This document shows positions 28,191 to 35,950 of a DNA stretch of 44,862 bases, piece by piece. The position numbers were made by a program, and so were the translations under genes. The notes beneath the pieces were generated by a model, which was not told the DNA's origin, searched no databases, and was given only the letters and a program-made list of their open reading frames with translations. Numbering within the stretch: the stretch's first letter is position 1; every line of letters starts with the position of its first letter. Origin of the DNA: a virus; the IMG/VR virus record IMGVR_UViG_3300025122_004783, positions 1-44,862 of that record; one strand, given 5' to 3'.

Positions 28191-29470
28191 AATTTTGTCT
28201 CTCCATCTTTATGAACGACATGTGGATACGGCATCGGAAAAAGCAGTTTGCCACCATTTAAAATGTATTCTTTTTCTCTGGCTACAATCTCGCTTTTAAA
28301 ATACCATGGTAAAACAAGCATATAGCTGGGGTTTAGTTCTCGGGCGTGTTCTTCTGAGATTAACTCTATGTCGGTGCCGAGGGTTTTTAGGCCAACTTTT
28401 TCAGGGTTACGCTCACTTATGTATGGAATGGTTTCTTTTCCAATTCCAAATAATTGCAAAAGCATGTTTCCCTTCGTTGAAGCGCCTAGGCCGAGAACAG
28501 TGTTCCCGTTTTTAAGTTCAACACCGATGGTGTTCTTAATTTTGTTTTTTAAGCTTAAAATCTCTTCGTGAAAATCGATGTATGTTTCCTTATCAAATAG
28601 ATTCATTTGCTTTTCAATATCTATTAGTTCTTTAAAGCTGTCAGTCTTTTCAATTTTGCGGTCAAGATGTGTGATCATAACACGGACGCTTCCTCCATTA
28701 ACATCATTTTCAGCAGCATCAAAAATTTCTAACCCATTTTGTTTCATTAGGTAATTCAATGTATGCAGAGAATAATACTCCAAATGCTCATTACAAATAT
28801 CGTAAAAGTTTATATTCTTCAACATTAAGGGCAAGTAACTTAACTGAATACACCATACCCCCTCTTCATGGAGCAGCGACTTAACATCAGCTACAAAACT
28901 GTTTGGATCATCTAGGTCATAAAACATCGCACAAGAAGTGAAAATCTTAACTTTCTTATCTTTTAGTGTATCATTTAATACATCTTGTGAAAAATAGTTA
29001 TTAACAATTTTAATGCTTGGGTCCACACCCTCCCAAGAAATGTTTTGGGCTGGCTCGACCCCGATCCGTTTTAAACCGGACGGAAAATATCCAATCATCG
29101 TACAATCGTTTGCACCAATATCAACCACAATATCGTTGTCTTCTAAGTGTACTCTTTCTACAACATCGTCAACAACATTTTTCAAATCTTTGCGCATCGT
29201 ATCACTCACAGAAGAGCGATAAAAATATTCACGATACAAGTAATCAGGCTCTACAGTTTCCTTAAGTTGCAACAAGCCGCAGGCCTCTACATTGTTGCTT
29301 CTATCGCAGAGTACAAGGGTTTGTGGTACTCGTATGTCCGCTAAAGGGTTATTTTCATTGGTCTCAACAAATGTGGGTGATAAGTGTTGTTCTTCAATGC
29401 TTACCACCTCTGTCAAATCCGCTGAACCACACACTCTACAGTGTTGAATATTCTTGTGCACTTTTGTCAT
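28187..29470 (-). CDS. SAM-dependent sugar C-methyltransferase (NDP-hexose type)
   Basis: This 427-residue protein has the three-part layout of NDP-hexose C-methyltransferases such as TylC3. It has an N-terminal zinc domain (CRVCGSADL, later CDRSNNVEACG) and a Rossmann SAM domain with intact motif I VVDIGANDCTMIGYFPSGLK followed by RIGVEP (residues about 110-140). It also has a C-terminal domain with TVLGLGASTKGNMLLQLFGI. These enzymes methylate a carbon of a 4-keto-6-deoxy sugar bound to a nucleotide. In this operon it precedes the GDP-fucose genes, so the substrate could be GDP-linked, or dTDP/CDP-linked from the RmlB/RfbH branch. The position methylated cannot be read from sequence. Confidence 0.85.
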   Translation of the reverse strand: MTKVHKNIQHCRVCGSADLTEVVSIEEQHLSPTFVETNENNPLADIRVPQTLVLCDRSNNVEACGLLQLKETVEPDYLYREYFYRSSVSDTMRKDLKNVVDDVVERVHLEDNDIVVDIGANDCTMIGYFPSGLKRIGVEPAQNISWEGVDPSIKIVNNYFSQDVLNDTLKDKKVKIFTSCAMFYDLDDPNSFVADVKSLLHEEGVWCIQLSYLPLMLKNINFYDICNEHLEYYSLHTLNYLMKQNGLEIFDAAENDVNGGSVRVMITHLDRKIEKTDSFKELIDIEKQMNLFDKETYIDFHEEILSLKNKIKNTIGVELKNGNTVLGLGASTKGNMLLQLFGIGKETIPYISERNPEKVGLKTLGTDIELISEEHARELNPSYMLVLPWYFKSEIVAREKEYILNGGKLLFPMPYPHVVHKDGETKL

Positions 29471-29487
29471 TTACTCACCTTACAAAT

Positions 29488-30654
29488 TTATATAATAAAC
29501 GGTTTTTCAAAAAATTCTCCAGTGTTGCATGTTTCTTTAAAAAACTTTTTAGTCTCACGATTGAACTTATAATATATGTAAGAATTTACCGATTCCATCA
29601 CAGTGAGATCGTCCTTGCTGGCCTCAAGAAGGCCCGAGCCATAATGCCAAACTTTTATTTGTACATTCTGGTCATTATACAACTTTTGATCGACTATTTT
29701 AAATTTCTTTATAGAATCACAATTGCAAATTTCAAAGTCTGGATCATCATATTGATCGCGCACCATGGCTTGAAGCGACCGCTGATCCCAGCTTTTTTTA
29801 CTCCTTACATTATATAAAACAGGTTCGCTTCCTTCTCTGCCGTAGAGTTCTGGAAGCGCGATACGATAGTTCATCAAACTTTCATAACCGTATAAAGCCG
29901 CTTTTTCTCTGTCCTTGTCAACTACGCCAAACCAGCCGGCAATACCTAAACTTAACAAAACATTTAAAGCGCCCTGTTCGTTATAACACGCCCCACACTC
30001 TAGACCAAGGTTTTCCATGTGTTTATGGTCTTCCATATATCTAAAATAAAAGTCATGAAGATCTTGTAAACATTTTGAATTATTAAAACAAACTACATCC
30101 GTATTACAATGTGTGTACTCGGCTGTTGTATATTCAAGCCCCTCTTCATCTAGGGTTTTTCTAATACTATTGATATGATCAAAAAATACACGCCTCTTTT
30201 CATTTGTCAAGGTCACAACAACAGGGGTATGCAGGCCACATACCGGATGTCCTGAAAGAGGTTCTTTTGTTTCAACATCACGAGCCACAAGACCAATTGA
30301 TAGTTGATAGGGTTCGTCTAAAGTCAAAATAGCGTCATCTATGTTATTATCTATGAACTCTGTAAGAGGCGCACAGGTAATTGTGTCAGCGCCTAACATA
30401 ATGATCTTGTCATATTTGTGCTTTTTCATTAGTTCTAAGGCGGCGGCCCATCGAAAGATCTCGTGGCGCCCTTTATATTTTTTGTCAAACTCTTTTGAAA
30501 TTTCAAGTGTATCAAGATTTTCGTTTGTAATATGGTGTAAATTAATATTTGGATGAAATGCTTTGAAACTGCTGCAAGCTGTTTTTGATATGGTTCCATA
30601 TCTATCCAGGCCGCACGCATATATCATGCATCCAATATTTACATTATTTTTCAT
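29488..30654 (-). CDS. Glycosyltransferase, GT8/glycogenin-like, with altered DxD
   Basis: This 388-residue protein begins NIGCMIYACGLDRYG and contains KYDKIIMLGADTITCAPLTE (residues about 80-100), the place where GT8 enzymes have an LDAD-type DxD metal site. The first Asp is replaced by Gly. Downstream are CNTDVVCFNN, YNEQGALNVLL (a Q/D-containing acceptor loop typical of GT8/GT-A enzymes) and KVWHYGSG, matching the C-terminal His that binds the nucleotide. It is likely cytosolic, as no membrane segment is visible. The donor sugar is unknown. It has a strong AAGGAG site. The gene may be partly degenerate given the DxD change. Confidence 0.7.
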   Translation of the reverse strand: MKNNVNIGCMIYACGLDRYGTISKTACSSFKAFHPNINLHHITNENLDTLEISKEFDKKYKGRHEIFRWAAALELMKKHKYDKIIMLGADTITCAPLTEFIDNNIDDAILTLDEPYQLSIGLVARDVETKEPLSGHPVCGLHTPVVVTLTNEKRRVFFDHINSIRKTLDEEGLEYTTAEYTHCNTDVVCFNNSKCLQDLHDFYFRYMEDHKHMENLGLECGACYNEQGALNVLLSLGIAGWFGVVDKDREKAALYGYESLMNYRIALPELYGREGSEPVLYNVRSKKSWDQRSLQAMVRDQYDDPDFEICNCDSIKKFKIVDQKLYNDQNVQIKVWHYGSGLLEASKDDLTVMESVNSYIYYKFNRETKKFFKETCNTGEFFEKPFII

Positions 30655-30727
30655 TTATTCTCCTTAATTTAACATATGGTAATGGCTTACGCACCTGTAT
30701 TGCCGGTGTTATATCCTCTTTTACCAC
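30644..30727 (-). CDS. Candidate 27-residue microprotein between two sugar genes
   Basis: The 66-nt gap between the RmlB-like and GT8-like genes is spanned by a frame beginning at GTG 30727, 8 nt after an AAGGAG site located inside the end of the RmlB-like gene. It encodes MVKEDITPAIQVRKPLPYVK plus 7 residues and stops at 30644, overlapping the start of the glycosyltransferase gene by 11 nt. Tight coupling on both sides matches the rest of the operon. The peptide is basic, with no membrane segment. It may be real, a coupling leader or chance. Confidence 0.35.
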   Translation of the reverse strand: MVKEDITPAIQVRKPLPYVKLRRINEK

Positions 30728-31671
30728 GTAAAGTTCTCCTTATAGTGATCCACTATTTCTTCTATTTCTTCATCAAACAGCTTCTTTGGTTGCCAGCCAA
30801 GATTTTTCAATTTCCTATCATTCAAGGCATATCTTACATCTTGCCCCTCTCTTTGTGTAGTAAAGTTTATATACTGCTCCCATCCATCGAGGGTACCATA
30901 GAAGGCTTTAATGATTTTTTTCACCGTATCAATATTGGTTTGTTCAAAGCCGCCAGCCACATTATAAATTTCATTCACTTTTCCAGATTCAATTATTGTC
31001 ATAACTGCATCGGCCGTGTCAGAAGCGTGTAACCAGTTGCGAATGGGAGTCCCATTATCATGCAGTCTAATTTTCTTACCTCGCATTAAGTTTTTTATAG
31101 AAAGAGGAATTAGTTTTTCTGGGTATTGTCCTATACCATAATTGTTTGTGGGACGTAACATAATATATTCAATTCCATATGTCCTGCTCCAGGCCTTAAT
31201 CAACATATCAGATGATGCTTTAGAGGCAGAATAAGGATTGCTAGGTTTGAGCAAGTCGGTTTCTACATGCGCGCCTGTGGCAGTATCTCCATATACTTCG
31301 TCGGTGCTAATGTGAAAAAACACAGGAAGATCGTTGCAATTTATCGGCTTGAATCTAATGAGGTCTAATACATTTTTAACACCCAAGATATTACTATTAA
31401 TGAATTCATCACTATTAATAATGCTGTTTCCTACATGAGATTCTGCCGCATAGTTGATCACGTAATCACAATCGTTGAGAAACTTTAAATTCTTAATGTC
31501 TCTTTTTATAAATCTAAAATTTTTATACTTATTAAACTCATCCAATAAAGCCGGGTTTGCAGCATATGTGATTTTGTCAACTCCATAAACATGCCACCCA
31601 CGCTCTAAGGCCTTTCGGGTTGCATACGACCCCATAAAGCCGAGACAACCTGTGATATATACTATCTTCAT
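30721..31671 (-). CDS. rmlB: Nucleotide-glucose 4,6-dehydratase, RmlB-like
   Basis: This 316-residue NAD-dependent dehydratase makes the NDP-4-keto-6-deoxy-glucose intermediate. Family marks are the TGCLGFMGSYATRKALERGW cofactor loop, NYAAESHVGNSI, ISTDEVYGD (active-site Thr-Asp-Glu), NPYSASKASSD (Y-x3-K), NNYGIGQYPEKLIPL and IRNWLHASD. These match dTDP-glucose 4,6-dehydratases better than CDP-glucose 4,6-dehydratases, so the carrier nucleotide is most likely dTDP but not certain. The ATG at 31671 follows the stop of the 3-dehydrase gene by one base and gives the standard N-terminus. An ATG 24 nt upstream would overlap and add atypical residues. No RmlA or RfbF-type nucleotidyltransferase is in the window. 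Confidence 0.88.
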   Translation of the reverse strand: MKIVYITGCLGFMGSYATRKALERGWHVYGVDKITYAANPALLDEFNKYKNFRFIKRDIKNLKFLNDCDYVINYAAESHVGNSIINSDEFINSNILGVKNVLDLIRFKPINCNDLPVFFHISTDEVYGDTATGAHVETDLLKPSNPYSASKASSDMLIKAWSRTYGIEYIMLRPTNNYGIGQYPEKLIPLSIKNLMRGKKIRLHDNGTPIRNWLHASDTADAVMTIIESGKVNEIYNVAGGFEQTNIDTVKKIIKAFYGTLDGWEQYINFTTQREGQDVRYALNDRKLKNLGWQPKKLFDEEIEEIVDHYKENFTW

Positions 31672-31672
31672 T

Positions 31673-33013
31673 TCACACTCTTGCGAAAAATTCATTCACT
31701 GTTTTTTCTATATACTTTAGTTTTTCTTCAGTTAGGCCAATATACGTTCCCAAAAAGAATGAGTTAGTTGTCACCAACTGAGCATTGGGGAAGGTCTTGT
31801 TCATATCTCCATATTCGGCTGCCATATGAACATAGCCAGGATGCGCAAGAATATTGCCGGAGAAATAAGAACGCGTTTGAATCTTCGCAGCCTCTAAGTG
31901 GTTCACGATATCAAAACGTGAGAATGGAGCATCTTCCTTAATTGTCAGCAAAAATGCGAACCAACAGGGGTCAGCGTGTTCCGTTGCGACGGGCATGTGA
32001 AAGTATTGCTCATAAGGCGCAAATATGGCCCCTAGCTTGGCCCAGTTCTCTCTACGGGCGGTATCTAGCATTGGAAGCTTCTCAAGCTGCTGTAGGCCCA
32101 TTGCAGCCTGCAAATCAAGGGGTTTTAAATTGTACCCGATTTCGTCAAAAACATATCGATGGTCATAGACCGCTTCGGGGTGTCCTGGGAGCCAGTTCTT
32201 GAACCTCATACCGCATGCAGTGCCGCCGGTAACATTTCCTGGCTTCATAGAGTTACAGTAACACGCGCGTCCCCAGTCACGCATACTCGCGAGAATAGTT
32301 CTTGTCTTCTGGCTATTGGTCGCGACAAAGCCGCCTTCGCCCATAGTCATGTGGTGAGCAGGAAAGAACGAGCATGTTGATAAATCCCCATAAGAGCCAA
32401 GTTTCTTACCATTATAGGTCGAGCCCAAAGCGTCGCATGCATCCTCTAGAAAAACCAAATCATACTTTTCAACCAGAGACATCAGTCTATCCATATCTGG
32501 AGGATTTCCTAACACATGGGCAAACATGATGCCCTTAATATCTGGATCGTTCTTTAAAGCCTCTTCAACCTTGTCTAAGTCCAAGTTGACGCTAGGCAAC
32601 TCCACATCAACAAAGACTGGTACCAAATTGTGTTGTATGAGTGGGTTGATCGTAGTGGGAAAACAGACAACCGGGGTGATAACCTTGTCGCCGTCTTTAA
32701 GTTGCTTATTAAACCTGCGGGATTTTGCGGCCGCCACCATTAAAAGATTGGCTGAACTACCAGAGTTGGTTAGTGAGCCATAGAGCTTCCCCAGCTTCGA
32801 GGGAAATAGATCCTCAAAACGACTGGCATTCTTTCCAAAAATCATCCAGCCGTCAAGCAGCTGCTTGACGGCGGCGAGATATTCTTTTTCGTCAAATATG
32901 GGCCCCGAGTAAGAGACCCAATCTTCGCCGGGAATCCATTTGTTTTCTAATTCTTGCTTTTCATGAACATAATTCTTTACCAAATGTAAAATTTCTTCTA
33001 GTTGTTCATTCAT
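31673..33013 (-). CDS. rfbH: RfbH/E1-type NDP-4-keto-6-deoxyglucose 3-dehydrase, [2Fe-2S], PMP-dependent
   Basis: This 446-residue protein is the E1 enzyme that removes the 3-hydroxyl on the way to 3,6-dideoxy sugars. It belongs to the DegT/DnrJ/EryC1 aminotransferase fold, but the PLP-binding Lys is replaced by His in SFFPAHHMTMGEGG (His220/His221), the hallmark of the dehydrase. Cysteines at CSFF (Cys214), then RACYCNSM and TACGMRF reproduce the C-x-n-C-x-C-x-n-C [2Fe-2S] motif of E1. A reductase partner (E3, ferredoxin-like) is not in the window. I chose the ATG at 33013 because AGAGGA lies 5 nt upstream; an ATG 30 nt earlier lies inside the -10 region of the promoter. Complete, normal length. 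Confidence 0.93.
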   Translation of the reverse strand: MNEQLEEILHLVKNYVHEKQELENKWIPGEDWVSYSGPIFDEKEYLAAVKQLLDGWMIFGKNASRFEDLFPSKLGKLYGSLTNSGSSANLLMVAAAKSRRFNKQLKDGDKVITPVVCFPTTINPLIQHNLVPVFVDVELPSVNLDLDKVEEALKNDPDIKGIMFAHVLGNPPDMDRLMSLVEKYDLVFLEDACDALGSTYNGKKLGSYGDLSTCSFFPAHHMTMGEGGFVATNSQKTRTILASMRDWGRACYCNSMKPGNVTGGTACGMRFKNWLPGHPEAVYDHRYVFDEIGYNLKPLDLQAAMGLQQLEKLPMLDTARRENWAKLGAIFAPYEQYFHMPVATEHADPCWFAFLLTIKEDAPFSRFDIVNHLEAAKIQTRSYFSGNILAHPGYVHMAAEYGDMNKTFPNAQLVTTNSFFLGTYIGLTEEKLKYIEKTVNEFFARV

Positions 33014-33038
33014 ATATTCCTCTATACGCAGTATCCCT

Positions 33039-33067
33039 AACATAACACATATTTAGTCTTACGTCAA
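33039..33067 (-). promoter_or_regulatory. Sigma70-type promoter driving the RfbH operon
   Basis: In the 63-nt gap between the second A-type carrier gene and rfbH, the minus strand has -35 TTGACG (33067-33062), exactly 17 nt, then -10 TATGTT (33044-33039). About 26 nt later comes the ATG at 33013. Five of six and four of six bases match the consensus. This is a host-type promoter, not a T4 late TATAAATA element. It would separate transcription of the RfbH sugar block from the Fe-S genes upstream. Confidence 0.65.
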
Positions 33068-33076
33068 CAAATATTT

Positions 33077-33403
33077 TTAAATTGCAAACGATTCACCACA
33101 GCTGCAAGATCTTTTAGCAGCCGGGTTGTTAAATCGAAATCCTGATTCCATCAGTGTGCTAACATAGTCTATTTCCGACCCATTTAAAAACAAATATGAT
33201 TTCTTATCAATGCATATTTTAATATCGCCAAATTCAAATACCTTATCTGCGGAAGATGGCTCTTTTACCAAGTCATAGTGATAAGAAAAACCTGAACACC
33301 CTCCAGATTTTACACCGATTCTGAAATAATAGTCAGGGGCCTGTCTTTTGGCTTTAATGGAGCTGATCTTGCGGATAGCACCATCAGTCATTGTTATCGA
33401 CAT
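33077..33403 (-). CDS. A-type Fe-S carrier protein (IscA/ErpA/SufA family), copy 2
   Basis: This 108-residue protein has the three conserved cysteines of A-type carriers: Cys36 in SGGCSG and Cys100/Cys102 in SCSCG near the C-terminus. These accept and pass on [2Fe-2S] or [4Fe-4S] clusters. I chose the ATG at 33403, which has a GGAGAGAG site and the usual N-terminus; a longer frame to 33526 lies within iscU. It overlaps iscU by 20 nt and is the last gene before the RfbH promoter. It differs strongly from the other A-type copy at 33780-34133, so the two are not a recent duplication. Confidence 0.9.
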   Translation of the reverse strand: MSITMTDGAIRKISSIKAKRQAPDYYFRIGVKSGGCSGFSYHYDLVKEPSSADKVFEFGDIKICIDKKSYLFLNGSEIDYVSTLMESGFRFNNPAAKRSCSCGESFAI

Positions 33404-33776
33404 TCTTCTCTCTCCAGTCTTCAATTGCTGCTTTGATAGCATCCTCAGCCAATACCGAACAGTGAATCTTAACTGGCGGCAGTGAAAGCTCTTGCGCGAT
33501 ATCTGCATTTGAAATATCAAGTGCAAAATCTACTGATTTTCCTTTTACCATTGTCGTAATCAGAGAACTAGAAGCAATGGCCGACCCACATCCGAATGTT
33601 TTAAACTTTGCGTCCTCAATAACGCCATTGTCGTTAATTTTTAATTGAAGCTTCATTACATCTCCGCATGCCGGTGCACCAACCATTCCGGTGCCGACTT
33701 GTGGATCTTCTTTGTCCAGGCTTCCCACGTTGCAGGGGTTCTCCATGTGGTCGATAACTTTTTCAGAATAAGCCAT
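33384..33776 (-). CDS. iscU: Fe-S cluster assembly scaffold IscU
   Basis: This 130-residue protein is a full IscU. The key residues fall at the E. coli positions: Cys37 and Asp39 (PACGD), Cys63 (FGCGS), LPPVK at 99-103 (the HscA recognition motif), and His105/Cys106 (HCSVLAEDA). It assembles [2Fe-2S] clusters with sulphur from a cysteine desulfurase, which is not in the window and would have to come from the host. Retention of LPPVK implies use of the host HscA/HscB chaperones. A GGAG site lies 9 nt before the ATG, inside the end of the preceding carrier gene. Nothing looks degenerate. Confidence 0.96.
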   Translation of the reverse strand: MAYSEKVIDHMENPCNVGSLDKEDPQVGTGMVGAPACGDVMKLQLKINDNGVIEDAKFKTFGCGSAIASSSLITTMVKGKSVDFALDISNADIAQELSLPPVKIHCSVLAEDAIKAAIEDWREKNVDNND

Positions 33777-33779
33777 CCG

Positions 33780-34133
33780 TTATTCTCCTTCTCCCGTCTT
33801 TGAAGGACAAACTTGTTGCTGTGCGAAAGATGCACCGCAACCACAAGTACCGCTAGCTAAGGCATTTGTAAACTTAAAACCCTCGGAAGCCAAGGTTTCA
33901 ACATAATCAACCACTGTCTGAGAAAGTATTTGGGCACTGATTGGATCCATATGGACATTTACTGTGTCAAACTCTGCGACAATATCGTTTGTTCTCTCTT
34001 CACCATACTCCTCGACCACTAAAGAATATTTATTACCGGAGCACCCGCCAGAAGTTACTTCGACCCGAACATAATCAGTAGGATCTAAAGCTTCTTGAAA
34101 CTTGGCGATGGCGCTCTCAGTAAGAGTGATCAC
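33780..34133 (-). CDS. A-type Fe-S carrier protein (IscA/ErpA family), copy 1
   Basis: This 117-residue protein carries Cys31 (SGGCSG) and Cys97/Cys99 (TCGCG), the complete cluster-binding set. The start is GTG at 34133, two bases after the stop of the radical SAM gene. It gives the family-typical N-terminus MITLTESA, and the ribosome site is weak, suggesting coupling to the upstream gene. The C-terminus has an extra Cys (QVCPSKTGEGE). It is followed 3 nt later by iscU. Its probable role is cluster delivery to the neighbouring radical SAM proteins or to RfbH, which is inference. Confidence 0.92.
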   Translation of the reverse strand: MITLTESAIAKFQEALDPTDYVRVEVTSGGCSGNKYSLVVEEYGEERTNDIVAEFDTVNVHMDPISAQILSQTVVDYVETLASEGFKFTNALASGTCGCGASFAQQQVCPSKTGEGE

Positions 34134-34135
34134 GA

Positions 34136-35500
34136 TCAGGTGCCGCCCTTGGTGGCTTCTTCGATTGGATCAAATCGCTTAACCTTCTTGCCCTTGAGGG
34201 TAATGAGAGGCGCTTCTTTCCATGTTTGAACCTCTTTGCCTTTGCCGCTATCGGCCTTAACAGTACCAAGGTTCGAGGGATTAATGAAGTCGTCACTAGT
34301 GAATACTTTATCATACCTCACTGGCACTTCTGAGTCACCATATGTGGGAGAAATGACATCTTGAATAAATCCCTTGTCAACACCACAAATACAGGGCATG
34401 TTCTTCATTGGATCAAACCACTTGATATTAAGACTACGCCCAAGGATATCGGATAGGGGCTCTTCAAAAAAGTTGCCCAAAGAGACATGCTGGTATGGAC
34501 ACGGCATAAGATCTCCGTAACGCGACATTGACACCATTCTCTTCACCGCAATACACCCAATATCTCTTCCATAAGATGGAGACATATGAGTAAAAATATC
34601 ATATTCCTTTTCAAATTGTTCCAGAATCTTGTTTTCCTTTTCGGTCATCATCTGATCCGTTGTTCCCTCAAAAGCGCCCACGGGCTTGGCGAAAACAACA
34701 TATGTGCCAATTTCGGTTTCCTTTGCCCAGTCTAAGAACTTCTGCCATTCCTCGGTGTAAATCCTATCTTTCCAGATTACCGTCGAGAGAATGACGTGTA
34801 AATCATTGTTTTTGCATGCATCGATGGCGCGCATAACTCTTTCCCAGGAGCCCGGAGCACGGCGAAAAGTGTCGTGGCTTTTCGCGTCAACACCGTCCAA
34901 ACTAAGTTGCATTTTATCTACACCAATTGATTTAATGTGCTTTGCCCTCTTGTCGTCCAAGAGCCAACCATTGGAGTCGCATGCAATAAAGAATTTATCT
35001 GGATCAATTGCTGCAACTAATTGATCGTATTCCTTAAGCATGAGTGGCTCACCACCAGTAATAACAAAGTTTCCTAAGCCATACTCATCTGCCTCCTTCG
35101 AGAGACGACGTACGTCTTCTAACTCAAACTTACGGCGGCCGCTGGCCTTTTCCCAAGATTTGGGAACATAAAATTTATCAATGCTGCAATGTTCACAGTC
35201 AAAGTTACAGTTATAGTCATACTGAAACTGAATAATTGCGATGCTTTCGCCGCGAGCTAATTTCTCAGGGTACTTCATCATCTTGTCGTAAACGTGTGGC
35301 TTCTTCTTTTGTAGCCAGTTCTGGCGGGCCTGTACCACCTCTCCTTCATACCCAACTTGAGTATTTCGAAGATCTATATCTTTGCCATCTTTAATCGCTT
35401 GTGCGCGGCGTACAATTTCCTCATTTGAGAGGCCCGGTTGAGGGTCATATTTGTTCCCCTCTAAAATGTTTTGAAACATGTCATTGTGTGAATTAGCCAT
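34136..35500 (-). CDS. Radical SAM protein with SPASM-like C-terminal cysteines
   Basis: This 454-residue protein has the radical SAM motif CNFDCEHC (C-x3-C-x2-C) near residue 97, which binds a [4Fe-4S] cluster. The GGEP motif (FVITGGEPLML) and SLDGVDAKSHD belong to the AdoMet barrel. The C-terminal part has CIAVKR, DLMPCPYQHVSLGNF and PCICGVDKG, a SPASM/twitch-like set of cysteines for one or two auxiliary clusters. The N-terminal 90 residues are an unfamiliar charged helical extension. Similar SPASM enzymes modify peptides or sugars; the substrate here is unknown. The gene directly precedes the Fe-S assembly genes (2 nt), suggesting they serve it. Confidence 0.85.
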   Translation of the reverse strand: MANSHNDMFQNILEGNKYDPQPGLSNEEIVRRAQAIKDGKDIDLRNTQVGYEGEVVQARQNWLQKKKPHVYDKMMKYPEKLARGESIAIIQFQYDYNCNFDCEHCSIDKFYVPKSWEKASGRRKFELEDVRRLSKEADEYGLGNFVITGGEPLMLKEYDQLVAAIDPDKFFIACDSNGWLLDDKRAKHIKSIGVDKMQLSLDGVDAKSHDTFRRAPGSWERVMRAIDACKNNDLHVILSTVIWKDRIYTEEWQKFLDWAKETEIGTYVVFAKPVGAFEGTTDQMMTEKENKILEQFEKEYDIFTHMSPSYGRDIGCIAVKRMVSMSRYGDLMPCPYQHVSLGNFFEEPLSDILGRSLNIKWFDPMKNMPCICGVDKGFIQDVISPTYGDSEVPVRYDKVFTSDDFINPSNLGTVKADSGKGKEVQTWKEAPLITLKGKKVKRFDPIEEATKGGT

Positions 35501-35518
35501 TGTTCTTTTTTTGCTCCT

Positions 35519-35950
35519 TTATTCTTTTTCTTTAATTTCATCATCAGTAGATTTTGGTGGCGTCTGATAGCGCTTGGGGAGCACAGTCTTGTCTTGCTCC
35601 TCGCCGTCTATGCGCACACCGCCTCTATAAATAGGTGTTGTTTCGGGGTTCTTCTCGCTGTTTTTTTGTTCGTTTTCTTCTTGCTGCGGAAACTCTATGT
35701 TGTGTGCTCCCACAAACCAAATCTTACCATTTTCATCTCTAACTCGATATTGGGGCTTAATTCTCCCACGAATATCGTCAACGATCACTTTAGTGCCAGC
35801 TTTCAAAGTAATTGTGGTGTTGTGCTTCGCATGGTGTGTTTCATCCTCCATGACAATTCCAACCTTGTTAATTACCCGCTTCCATTGTTTAAGGTACTCT
35901 TTTTTCCATTCTTCTCCAGTAACATTGGATACGAATTCTTTTTTAGCCAT
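35519..35950 (-). CDS. Hypothetical charged protein beside FKBP and radical SAM genes
   Basis: This 143-residue protein has no recognised family. Residues about 40-90 form a small beta domain (TTITLKAGTKVIVDDIRGRI, then YRVRDENGKIWFVGAHNI), reading like an SH3 or KOW-type barrel. The C-terminal 50 residues are a Glu/Pro/Lys-rich disordered tail. The start overlaps the FKBP stop by 8 nt and the gene ends 18 nt before the radical SAM gene. It could be a phage-specific partner of either neighbour. Confidence 0.6.
   Translation of the reverse strand: MAKKEFVSNVTGEEWKKEYLKQWKRVINKVGIVMEDETHHAKHNTTITLKAGTKVIVDDIRGRIKPQYRVRDENGKIWFVGAHNIEFPQQEENEQKNSEKNPETTPIYRGGVRIDGEEQDKTVLPKRYQTPPKSTDDEIKEKE

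Noticed and set aside
33404-33526. N-terminal extension of the second A-type carrier to 33526
   Set aside because: It lies entirely within iscU and adds residues unlike the family; the ATG at 33403 has a good ribosome site and typical N-terminus.
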